64,000 nt of DNA from Malania oleifera (Eukaryota > Streptophyta > Magnoliopsida > Santalales > Ximeniaceae): NCBI RefSeq assembly GCF_029873635.1, contig NC_080428.1:63049957-63113956 (forward strand), written 5' to 3'. The notes beneath the pieces are model-generated. The model worked only from the letters and a program-made list of their open reading frames with translations. It made no database searches and was not told the origin of the DNA. The translations under genes were made by a program, and so were the position numbers. Shown in pieces: positions 54,481 to 64,000 of the stretch (position 1 is the stretch's first letter; each line of letters opens with the position of its first letter).

Positions 54481-57480
54481 ACAATTGGTGTTAAAGCACC
54501 GTTGTAATGGCCACTGAAACTTCGTCTGCAAATTTTGACATTATCAAATTTGATGGAATCGAAAATTTTGGTTTATGGCAGGGAAGAGTGAAGGATCTCT
54601 TGATGTAGTAAGGGATGATGAAGACATTGTATAGAGTGTAACTAGAAAGTATGGATGAAGCAACTTGGAATGAGTTGAAAGTAAAGGCAGTATCAACCAT
54701 TCAAATGTGTTTGGCTGATGACGTGTTGTATTATGCCCTGGATGAAGATTCTTTGGCAGCAGTTTGGTGTAAATTAGAAAGTCGGTATATGTCTAAGTCT
54801 TTATCGAACAAACTCTTTCTTAAGCAAATGCTATATTGGCTTAAGATGGTGGAGGGTTCGGATTTAGACCATCATATTAACATTTTTAATTAGATTGTGA
54901 GTGATTTGGTACGTGTTGATGTAAAATTCTAGGAGGAAGACAAAGCACTGATCCTATTAAATTCCCTATCTGCGTCTCAAACTTATGAAAACTTGGTTAA
55001 CGCTCTTACATGGGGTAAGGAAAGCCTGAATTTGGAAGAGGTGACAAGTGCATTGCTCGATTTCTTCAAAGAAAAATGGTTAGCGATGAAGCTTCACATG
55101 GTGAAGGACTTGTTGTGAAAAGTAACCAAGAACATAGGAGGCATAAGTCCCAGAATAGATCTCGGTTGCAATTTGGTAAGAGGAAGGATATAAAATGTTT
55201 TAAGTGCGGTAAAATTAGGCACATAAGACTGGAATGTTCGGAGTGGAAGAAAGGGAGTTTTGAAAATTAGTAAGATCCATCAAAATTTGCAAATGTAGTG
55301 GAAGGAGATTCAGAATCCAGTGATGGAGATATGTTATGTGTTTCATGGGTTCGGAGTGCCTCACGGATGATTCTTGGATTCTAGATACCGGATGCTCTTA
55401 TCACATAATAGCAAATAGAAAATGGTTCGACACCTATAGATCAGTTAATACTGGTTGTGTTTTGATAGGAAATGATATTTCATGAAAAATACATGGTATT
55501 GGAAATGTCAAAATCAAAATGTATGATGCTATTGTGAGAACCATATATGATGTAAAGCATGTACCGGATCTAAGGAAGAATGTAATTTCATTAGGCACTT
55601 TAGACTGTAACGAGTATAGTTACAAGGTTGAAAGTGGGGAAATGAAAGTGTGTAAATGCGACTTGATAGTGATGAAAAGAGAAAAGGTAGCGGGAAATAT
55701 CTATGCACTGTAGGGTGTTATGATTGTTGGTGGAGCTGCAGTTGTAGAATCTGAGTTAGATATTTTATAGCATATGCGGTTAGAGCATATGGGTGACTAC
55801 ATGTAATCAAATGTTTGGGGACCGGTGATTATAGCATCACGAGGTAGACATATATTTTCATGGATGTATCATGAAAGGTCTGGGTTTATCTCATATGGCA
55901 CAAGCTAGATGTTGATGTGTTTACCAGGTTAAACTTGTGGTTGAGGTGGAGTACCAGACCGGGAGAGAAATTATCAGACTAGACATTGGGACTAAGTACA
56001 CTAGTTTCGTTCAAGAAGTTTGGTGAGTAAGGCAGGTTATATGCAAGGCTTGTAGGGTACTTCTTGGTGTAGTCAGTGAGTATGACACATTTCTCGATTG
56101 ACCGATTGCCAAAGGTATTGCTGGATGGGAGTTGTAGGTAAATTGTAGGTAGGTTTTGTGGTAGACTACTTGGCTGTGAGTGGATGTCTACTGGTGCACT
56201 ATTCTATTGATGGAGGATCTAGACTTGGTATTATTTTCAAATAGTACATCTTCTTGGGGTATAAAAAAGGTGGGTGCAAGTTGGGTGATCTTGTGGAAAA
56301 CAAAGGGGTGATCGAGGACATGATTTTTGGTGATAAAGCCATGGGGTAGCAAAGGAAGAGAAACAAATGCTAGAAGACTACGGTAGCAGCAATCATGTTA
56401 TTCAGGCGGGGTCAGGGACTCAAGGAAAAAATACGGGGAGTTCTATTTTGAGTCGATAATATCACGGTATGAATGGTCATGTGATGTGGATTGAGTAACA
56501 GAATTAGGGCAGAGATGACATAGTTCATATTGTAGGGAGTTTCAGCTCGGGAAACCAGCAAAATCAGGATGGGCCCATGTGTGCTATCAAACCACTGCCA
56601 CTTAGGTATAAATTTGGCATTCTGGAGTTTTATGCATTCATTACTACTAACAGCAAGGTTTCTACTATTTTTCAAGTTGCAATGCATGACAAAGGGAAAA
56701 AAATAGGTGGATGAGTGTTACAGTGGAGGAAATGGAAGTATTGCATACGTACCAGATGAGTGAGTTGGTGAGGTTTCCAGTTGGGAAAAGGGTGATAGGA
56801 TGCAGTTAGGTGATGTATCTCTTTTTTGTGAATGACATGTTATTGGTTAAGAATGCTTTAACAGAGGCTTATCAGTTGGGAATTCTGTTGAAAGTTGTTG
56901 ACGTAAATGTGTTTGGTATGACCAAGATGGGTCTTGATTTGCTGATTCGTATGGACAGAGCTTTAGAGAGATTGGTGTTATCTCAGGGTGGCTTTGTGGA
57001 CAGAACCACAGGGAGACTTAGTTTGCCATCTCAGGGGGGGGGGGATTGTGGAGAATCAATATGGAATGTTTACCGTTCGATACCCAAGGACGTGCTATGA
57101 TGTCCAGGATATGTCAAATGTTCCCCATGATTGTGCTATGGGGTGTTTTAACAGGCAACCGAGTAGACCTTCAGTTGTGAGATTTGTTGACGACTATGGA
57201 GGGGGCTTTAGTGATAGAAGTCTTACAATAGCGTTTGTGTTTATTGTTGTGGGAAGGTCTTGTTGGAAGCCTAGGGTGAAGTATTTAGGTGTTACAACTA
57301 CAACTGTATCAAGGTTGATGGTAGAAGTTGAAACTGCCATCGGCAAGTTCACATGGTGTTGCTTGGACTTGGTGTTTGTCTCCAAGTGCTAAACAGGAGA
57401 CGGTTCCAACCTAACATCCCAAAGTTCAAGGTGAAGCAGCGGGTTCATGTTTTTGATTTCTCCTAAGGGGTGTATGTTCA
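54481..57480 (+). pseudogene. Copia element B gag-pol relic
   Basis: Gag begins near 54507 (MATETSSANFDIIKFDGIENFGLWQ...) and runs through VWCKLESRYMSKSL with stops. A zinc knuckle (KCFKCGKIRHIRLEC) is near 55195-55240. The protease core is DSWILDTGCSYHI near 55370-55410, followed by the Tnt1/Tork-type VKHVPDLRKNVISLGTLD block. The integrase and RT are very decayed: YLFFVNDMLL near 56818 stands where YVDDM is expected, and a trace of RNase H (FVDDYGGGFSDRSL...VFIVVGRSCWK) is at 57180-57275. It is clearly non-functional. Confidence 0.75.
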
Positions 57481-57493
57481 CCAAGGTGGAAAT

Positions 57494-57793
57494 TGTTGTG
57501 AATGTGACTGACATTCTAAAGGATCGCATGAAGAAAATTTGTGAAGCAGCAGCAACTAGTTGACCAATTTGGCCAATTAGTCGATTGATTGGCTCGAAAT
57601 AGTATGCACAAATTTTTGAATTTTGAATGATTGGATGTTAATATGGTTGGGTTTTGGAGGAGACCTTCGAGGGAGCTTATATATACATAGAATATGTTGC
57701 ATATAAAAAGTTAAGTGTGGTTGAAGATAGTTTTGAGAGAATTCATGTATTGTTCATGTAATTTGAATAAGAAGATAGTGAATTCTCTCAATC
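57494..57793 (+). repeat. Truncated 3' LTR of copia element B
   Basis: Same start (TGTTGTGAATGTGAC) and order of words as 49810-50120, ending after ATAGTGAATTCT, where the left copy continues. It carries AACTAGTTGACC and AGTCGATTGATTGG motifs. Confidence 0.75.
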
Positions 57794-59489
57794 TTGGGGA
57801 GTTATGAAACAACATTTGCATAAACCTTACACTTTCCACGGAACAATTTCAAGTTATGTAAGAGCACTATTTGTGTACACTCGACACTAGCAGCTCTTGT
57901 TTCCTCACTATGATAATTTTTTTATGGTAACAGAGGAAAAAGTGATTCTTTTGAAATACTAATTCAAGGCATGCATGTAGTCAATGCTTTGTTTGAAACT
58001 CAAAAAATATTAAAGAATAGAAAGGAAAATATTAAGGAATATACGTTTTTATATTTGATTATCGAGGAAAGTGAAATATATATACACACACACACACACA
58101 CTAAATCTATGAACAAAATTTTCATTTACACATCATTAATATTTAGTTTTTCTTAATTTTTAGTCATATTAAAATAAATTTTTAATTTTGATAGTATTTA
58201 ATAAAGAAGAAAAATATAAGGAAAAATAAATTTTCTACTCATTTTCATTTTCTTTTCTTTTTCCAAGTAAATTATTTGATCCAAACGAACCTTAAATCTT
58301 GAAGGTAGATAAAAGTGGGAAAATGTTTTCAAGAGACTTCATAGTTTAAAACTCTGAAGCATTAAATAATTTGATGACTTCATAGTTAAAAACTCCTAAG
58401 CATTAAAGAAGATAATAAATGGAGAATCATTGCAAATTAAAGGGAGAGATCAAAAGACAATAAAGGGATCCTCTAAAGCCTAATAGACATTCTTACTATC
58501 CTACATCCTAACTCATGCTATTGATATATTCTATTCATTGTTTATTATATGTTGAATGAAATAATTAGGAACCTAGAAGGAATAACTATTCCATTCATCC
58601 CAAAATTTAAACTATATTCCATCTTATATCAAAGAATAATTATTCCTCCGAACCAAATGATCGGTAACTCATACAATTAATGTATTCCACATGTCTAGGT
58701 TTTTAACATACTGAGAATGGTCCTCCAATCAGCTATATTTGTTCTTAGAACTCAGACTACTCAGTACATGGAGGGCAAAGCCCTTCAAACAATGGGCTTT
58801 GACTAGCCCAACTAGAAACAGTGGTAGAATGAGAAGTCATGAGTGTTGAAATCTTTAGCATTGTCTGTCAGCACACATCCTCATAGATTAAGCTAATTAT
58901 TAATCAAATTGTTTTACTATATTTGAATGGTAGGGATGGGTTGTTGAACAATGTATGCACATTATTTGTCAAATTGAAAGAATGACAGATTCAATTTCAA
59001 ATCCGCCTCTATTATTTGATTCCCGCAGTAGTGCAAAACAAATAAATAAGTTCATATGACCTTTTTCATTGATGTGGAGAATTTTGATTGAACTCTATGA
59101 ATTAATGACATAATGTCTTATTGAAGACAAAATCTATTCCATATCTAACAACTATGTCAAGGAATCCACTCTTGATGGTTAATATATATATATTTTTCAG
59201 TTGAAAATTTCATTTTTTCCACATTAAAAATATTAAGGGGAGAATGACTAAATATGTATTATTTGAACTAAGTCCTAATAGTTTAAGTTTTCAGTAAAGT
59301 ATTTTACTATAAAAAGACTTATCCTAAGTTTAGGAGCATGAGTTTCGAACTTTGGAATTACATTTGAATGTATTTGGACAAATTTTAAAATAATTTTATA
59401 TTACATCTTATTCAAATTCAATACAAATTCAAATGCAATGTCTCCCCAAACACATGATTAGTGTAATAAAGAAAATGCTTAATGCAGAC
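57794..59489. other. Intergenic AT-rich DNA
   Basis: No gene is seen. 58495-58662 is related to the right half of the MITE at 6024-6318. 59350-59455 is a degenerate palindromic MITE-like sequence with CAAATTCAAATGCAATGTCTCCCCAAACA. Confidence 0.5.
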
Positions 59490-60494
59490 TAGGAGTTAGA
59501 GGAACCCACCATTCACAGCGGCGGAAGCACCTCACCGACGTCAAGCCGAACCAGCAGGTCCGCCCACTCACCACCCAGCCCAGGCATCGTTGTCGCCGTT
59601 GCCTACATCTCCGATGACCCCATCTCCAACCGAACTTCCTACAACAGTAGTCTCTTACTCCAACGCACACTACAACCTTCGTAGCGTCGCTGACCCCCGG
59701 ACATACCGGCAGCCCTTCACCAGCACGCCAGCCTCTTCCTCACGTCATCCACCCCTGCTGGTTTATATTCGCGGCCGGTTCTCTGCACAAAGATCATATT
59801 TTTGATACAAGGGAGAATACACCATCGCCGTGTGTAGAGGAGGTGGAGAATACGCCGTCACCGTCTACTTGAGGAAATACTGAACACGACTAGGAGGCAT
59901 CATGCTGTCGCTACACGGGGGGTCGCCGTCAGCTCTCTACACAAAGATCAGATTTTTGATACTGGGGGTCGCTGTTGCTGCACGGGGGGACTGCCATACA
60001 ACAGTAACAACTCCGGCCATCTCAGGCTCCACTCGTCACAGTAGCATCTACTCCTACAGCAGAGGTTGTTCGTTATTCCAATACAGCTCTTTGCCGGTCG
60101 CACTTGAAGAAGGTTGGATCTCTCTTCGCCAGCTGCACTTGAAAAAGACAAGCTAGGGCTTCCCTCCAGCATCGTCGTGGCTTGCTGCATGCCACCGGAG
60201 ATTGCCATCGCCACACAACAGAAGGAGACTGCCACCGTTGCTGTCCACTTCGTCACTTACGCCATCGCAGCAAGTCCTAAACAGATGCCACCACAAGTTA
60301 CAAGCAAGTTTACTCTTGCGTGCCTCCAAGGAGAAGGAGGACCAAACAACACTTACAAATGTAGGTCAGTCTCTTTCCCATGTAGAAAACCTTAAGACTA
60401 ATCTTCATATATTGCAGGCCGGTGACAGCTCGCCGACGCCTTGGGTGGTTGGGAAGGTTCGTTCCCCTTTGATGGCTTGACCGTCGGCAGGGAA

Positions 60495-61821
60495 GGTCGT
60501 CCAGGCTGGTTTCGGAGTGCAGTCGTATGTGCAAGTTGTGAATAAAAAGGTGGAGATACCTACGTTCAAAATTCTTATGAGATTGCCATTTAGTATCAAT
60601 GGTGAATTGGGATTTATTTTCTCATAAGCGAAGATGGTTAAGGCTGAGGAAAAGTTTTGTTTTGCATTAGTGATGAAATTTTTGAGGAATCAACCATCTA
60701 TTGATAAAATTCAGTTATCGATTGTGAAAACGTGGGGTTTGATGGAAATTCCAACGATTAATGTTATGGATGATTACCATGTGCTTATACACATGAAAAA
60801 TGAACGTGATTTTGTGTATGGGTAGGCAAGGGAAGGTAGAACGATGGAAGGCAGTTCATTTTGGCTATTTAAGTGGATGAAGGATTTTGATGTCAAAAAA
60901 GAATCTCCATTGGCTCCTTAATGGATTTTCTTACAAGGGTTACCAATGTATCTTTACCGAGCGGATTTTCTTCAAATTATAGCGACTTGTTTTGGTCGTT
61001 ATCTCGAGACCAATAATGCAACAATTAATCGTACGAGAGCCTTGGGGGCACATATTTGCGTGGAAGTCGACCTGACAATGGAGCTAGTTATGGGATTTCC
61101 TCTTGTTTTATCTGCAAAACAATGTATTTGGCAAGAGGCCAAATATAAAAAGATGAGTTTTTTCTACTCTAAATGTTGCCGACAAGGACATACCTCGATT
61201 GTTTGTAGGGTAGGAGAGAAGCGAAGGGATGAGGGAAAATATAAAGAAAAAAAGATATGGAAACCAAAGATGAATAACGGTGTAATGGAAACAAGTACCG
61301 ATGTGGATGAAGGGGCAAAGAGGGTGGAGCAAGAAGCAGGACCTAGTAATGTGCCAATGACAAAGACAACCAAGGATAGGTGCCCTACATTACCGGAAAT
61401 TCCTACGACTTAAGAAAAAGGGGATTATGCAATTCAAAAATATGATGTACCACAAAGAGGCTTGGAAAATAATATGAATGAAGGTTCAGAAAAAAGTGAT
61501 GAAGAGGAGAGTGAGGAAGTTGGGTGTGATGATGAGGCTCGGGTTTCATATGGTAAACCTATGCCTCAAGAGAAAGAGGATCATGCGGACAATATTAAAT
61601 AGACTGAAGGTGGGAACCATGATTTGCATCATGGGGAATTGGCTTTGGGTTATTCATCCAAGAGGGAGGAAGGTGAAATTTCAGTGTTGAAGGGCAAAGA
61701 AAAAATGTATGACTCTGTTACAGGGCAAGGATGGACTTCCGAAAACACCAAAACGGGAAAGGAAAAATTTGTGAGGAAATCTCAGAGGGTTCACATCAAA
61801 CCACATAAATCAAATTTATGA
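60495..61821 (+). pseudogene. LINE ORF1 (DUF4283 plus zinc knuckle), interrupted by stops
   Basis: One reading frame carries QAGFGVQSYVQVVN, KAEEKFCFALVMKFLRNQPS, NVMDDYHVLIHMKNERDF, FLQGLPMYLYRADFL and GRYLETNNATINRTRALGAHICVEVDL. These are the DUF4283 features of plant L1 ORF1 proteins, an RNA-binding domain. The knuckle KCCRQGHTSIVC follows at about 61170. In-frame stops at about 60628, 60822, 60920, 61411 and 61600 break it. The tail is acidic then basic, ending KPHKSNL at 61818. Confidence 0.85.
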
Positions 61822-61835
61822 CTGATACAATTTTT

Positions 61836-62545
61836 TTTTTGGAATATTAGAGGGTTGGTAGGTCTAGAGGCAGGTTAAAGAAGCTGATCAATAAGTTTAA
61901 CGTTGGTTTGTTTGCTATTTTAGAACCTTTCGCGGCTGAGGAACGGATGGTAATGCTAGGTAATTTTTCTAATTATCCCCATTTTATATCTAATGAAAAT
62001 TAGGGCAGTAAATTGTGGCTATTTTGGAAGGATATGAATGCCTTTGAGGTGATTTCAATCACGACTCAAATGATCTTCGGGTAGTTCTTCAGGAACGACC
62101 AAAGGATTTTGGTGAGTTTTGTCTATGCCAAATGTTCTTATGTTGAAAGAAGGGAATTATGGAGGCAACTGGAGGCATGCTAATTGGATTTCCTTTGGTC
62201 CTTGGTGATTTTAATGTTATTCGAACGGATGCAGAAAGAATTGGTGGAAATCCGAGACCACTCTTACATATGATGGAGTTTAATGACTGTTTACATCATT
62301 GTGGTCTCTTTGATTTATCAAACACGAGCTCTCGTATGTCATGGTGCAATGGCCATGAAGACGTGGCTCGTAGTTGGCCTAAGCTTGATCGAGTTCTTAT
62401 TAATAATGCTTTTTCCAACCTATATGGTTCGGCTAAATTCAAATATCTGAGTCGGAAGTCCTCAGATCATAGTCCTATGGTGGTGTATATCAATACGTCA
62501 TTCTCTTTGTATGGCCGTACCCTATTTCGGTTCCTTAATATGTGG
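61836..62545 (+). pseudogene. LINE ORF2 endonuclease domain, partial and broken
   Basis: Starts with WNIRGL and RGRLKKLINKFNVGLFAILEP (frame shifted), then FVYAKCSYVERRELWRQL. 62159-62545 continues with VLGDFNVIRTDAERIGG, SWCNGHEDVARSWPKLDRVL and SDHSPMVV. GDFN and SDH are catalytic motifs of the APE-type nuclease. Stops and one frameshift near 62160 are visible, and the frame ends at the LTR junction. Confidence 0.85.
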
Positions 62546-64000
62546 TGTTGACCTTACAAGGCTTAAAATTTTATTTTGATGATAACAAACAAGAGGAACT
62601 TAACATATTTGGTTAAGTGATGACATTTAAAGACTCAACTATGAGAAAGTATGGTTAAGTGTTCACAAGGATCCATTGAAAGCTTATGCTTCAAAGAAAG
62701 ATGATCAAATGAAGCTTAAGACATAGATTCCAAGAGGATCTGTTAAAGCTTGAAGTATATGAGAGCATGGATATTAAAGAGAAAAGTCAAAGTATATTAA
62801 AGCTTGAAAACAAGATGGAGCCAAAACAAACATGAAGACTTAAGTGTTTAGAATGTCAAAGTCTTATGAAGTCTTTATGTAAGTACTTCATGCTTAAATA
62901 TCTCTAGAAATATGTTGAAGCTCTTTAGGATGCTATATAAACTTAGAGACCGGTTTTTGAAAACTCTAGAAAATGATTTTGAAAAGTCACAATTGAGTTT
63001 TTCAAATAATAAGGGTTTAAAATCTTAAAAAAATGAAAGTTTTGGAAAAATGGACTACTCAGTCGACTGACTAGATTGTACTATGGTGCCTCAGCCGACT
63101 AACATTTTAAAACCTTCAATGGAACTGTTCATCCGATTGACAAAATTGACTTGTGTCCAGTCAGCCGACTGATAAGGGGTTTGTCCAGTCGACTAACAAT
63201 TATTTTCTAAATTTCTCGGACATTTCTTGGACAGACAGAATGGTCTCAGCCAACTGTTCAGCCGATTGACCCTATACAAAAATGACCTAGTCGAGAGACT
63301 TAGCCGACTGACCCTACGGGAATTTAAATTTTGAACTTTAACGGAAAAATTCTAAAAATTAGATTTTCAAATCTAAACATTATAAAAACTTGGTGGACAC
63401 TCCAAGAAACTTAGGAAATAAGGAAACTCACTCTAAAAACTCTATAAATAGCCCATTAACCCAAGGGTTATACGATTGAATTGTAGGTTCAGTCTTCTGA
63501 AGTCCCAGCTCAGACGACTGATCTGAAGGTTCAGTCTTTTGAGGGTATTCTGCCTATTTTGTGTTACAACAAATAAATCTTCAGTAGATTGAACTAATTC
63601 TTCGGTCTTTTGAAGAAATAATTCAGACTTCTAAAGTAAAACTTCAGTTGTTTGAGCGTGCATCTTCAAACTTCTAAGGGTACACCTCGGTTGTCTGGGC
63701 AGATCAACTTCAGAATTTTCATTTTGGTTTTCAAAATCCTTTTCGCTCTCTTGCTTTGATGTCTTATAAAACATTTTTCGGGTTTTGAAATAAGGTCTCT
63801 AAATCCATGTTTAACTCTAGAAGATTTTCATGAGATGCATGTGTCCTAAGGTCAGTCTAGGGTATATTTTGAGCTTTTAGCTATATTATATAAAATATGC
63901 AAATACAATCAATTCTAAATACACATTCCCATGGCGATCTTGAACTTGACGCTTGCATCTTCGTTCTTCTATTCTTTTAGTTCCATAGATTATGCCAGGT
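62546..64000 (+). mobile_element. LTR (family C, copy 2) inserted in the LINE, continuing past the window
   Basis: It starts TGTTGACCTTACAAGGC and matches 50199 onward at the left. 63059-63330 has about nine motifs near TCAGTCGACTGA/CAGCCGACTGACC. 63480-63720 carries a second repeated word near TTCAGTCTTCTGAAG, about eight degenerate copies. No coding sequence is present up to 64000. Confidence 0.55.

Larger units (their letters stand above)
49810..57793 (+). mobile_element. Copia element B, decayed and interrupted by other LTR elements
   Basis: A U3/R region starting TGTTGTGAATGTGAC at 49810 is matched by the same sequence at 57494-57793, making them candidate 5' and 3' LTRs of one element. 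The left copy is cut at 50198 by another LTR. LTR 3' sequence resumes near 54290-54480, followed by a primer-binding-like TTGGTGTTAAAGCACC and gag-pol relics to about 57480. The right LTR is itself truncated. The intervening 50199-54290 contains at least two other elements. It is also possible that the left LTR and the 54290-57793 part are two related copies rather than one. Confidence 0.55.
59490..62545 (+). mobile_element. L1-type LINE: 5' UTR, ORF1 and endonuclease part of ORF2, cut by an LTR insertion
   Basis: A GC-rich 5' leader (59490-60490) contains an internal duplication (CACAAAGATCA.ATTTTTGATAC at about 59786 and 59940). ORF1 follows, then an apurinic-endonuclease domain at the start of ORF2. 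The element stops abruptly at 62545, where an unrelated LTR begins with TGTTGACC. The reverse transcriptase half is therefore displaced beyond the window or lost. Confidence 0.8.

Noticed and set aside
50199-64000. The LTR-like sequences at 50199 and 62546 as the two LTRs of one element
   Set aside because: They lie in different broken elements (a copia LTR and a LINE), and the DNA between them holds several unrelated insertions. Two separate insertions explain this better.

Overview
This is a nuclear segment from a flowering plant, most likely a woody eudicot. The sequence is AT-rich, the genes have GT-AG introns, there are long CT/TA/CA microsatellites, and plant-type LTR retrotransposons, CACTA elements, LINEs and MITEs fill most of it. 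I cannot name the species.

Host genes are few. A complete, intronless, GC-rich polyphenol oxidase (PPO) gene lies at 9200-10990 (+), with a TATA box and a poly(A) signal. A decayed PPO pseudogene lies at 40277-42395 (+), and its C-terminal domain is present twice. Just beyond it, on the opposite strand, is a nine-exon gene (46482 down to 43263) for a proline-rich, coiled-coil protein of the At4g04980/IPGA1/CHUP1-related family. My spliced model stays in frame for 701 residues. The first 227 bases of the window are a roughly 95% identical copy of an exon/intron piece of that gene. This suggests that a block containing PPO and the proline-rich gene was duplicated here and then broken up.

Region by region: 1-9150 holds the gene fragment, a TRIM element (516-913), a large Ty3-type LTR (1850-3385), a MITE, a possible SINE and AT-rich spacer. 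9152-11106 is the PPO gene. 12838-30458 is a three-level nest: a copia element (from 12838) is broken by a CACTA element (from 14309), whose transposase gene is in turn broken by a 10.3-kb Tat-lineage Ty3/gypsy element (19115-29450). The Tat element carries an antisense, intron-containing gene and two minisatellites with a period near 36 bp. 30459-34800 holds LTR-like pieces, unassigned DNA and a 138-bp tandem repeat. 34799-39914 is a copia element with an exact 5-bp target duplication. 40277-46482 holds the PPO pseudogene and the proline-rich gene. 47369-47825 is a truncated LINE with a 9-bp target duplication. 49810-57793 is a decayed copia element interrupted by other LTR elements. 59490-62545 is the front half of an L1-type LINE, cut by another LTR that runs off the window at 64000.

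The most unusual signals are: (a) arrays of palindromes centred on GTCGAC, with family-specific symmetric flanks, in LTR-like sequences of several different elements; (b) two independent tandem duplications in the proline-rich gene that each copy a 5' splice site; and (c) the antisense gene and paired minisatellites inside the Tat element. I see no convincing new multi-gene host system. All assignments come from reading the sequence; no database search was run.
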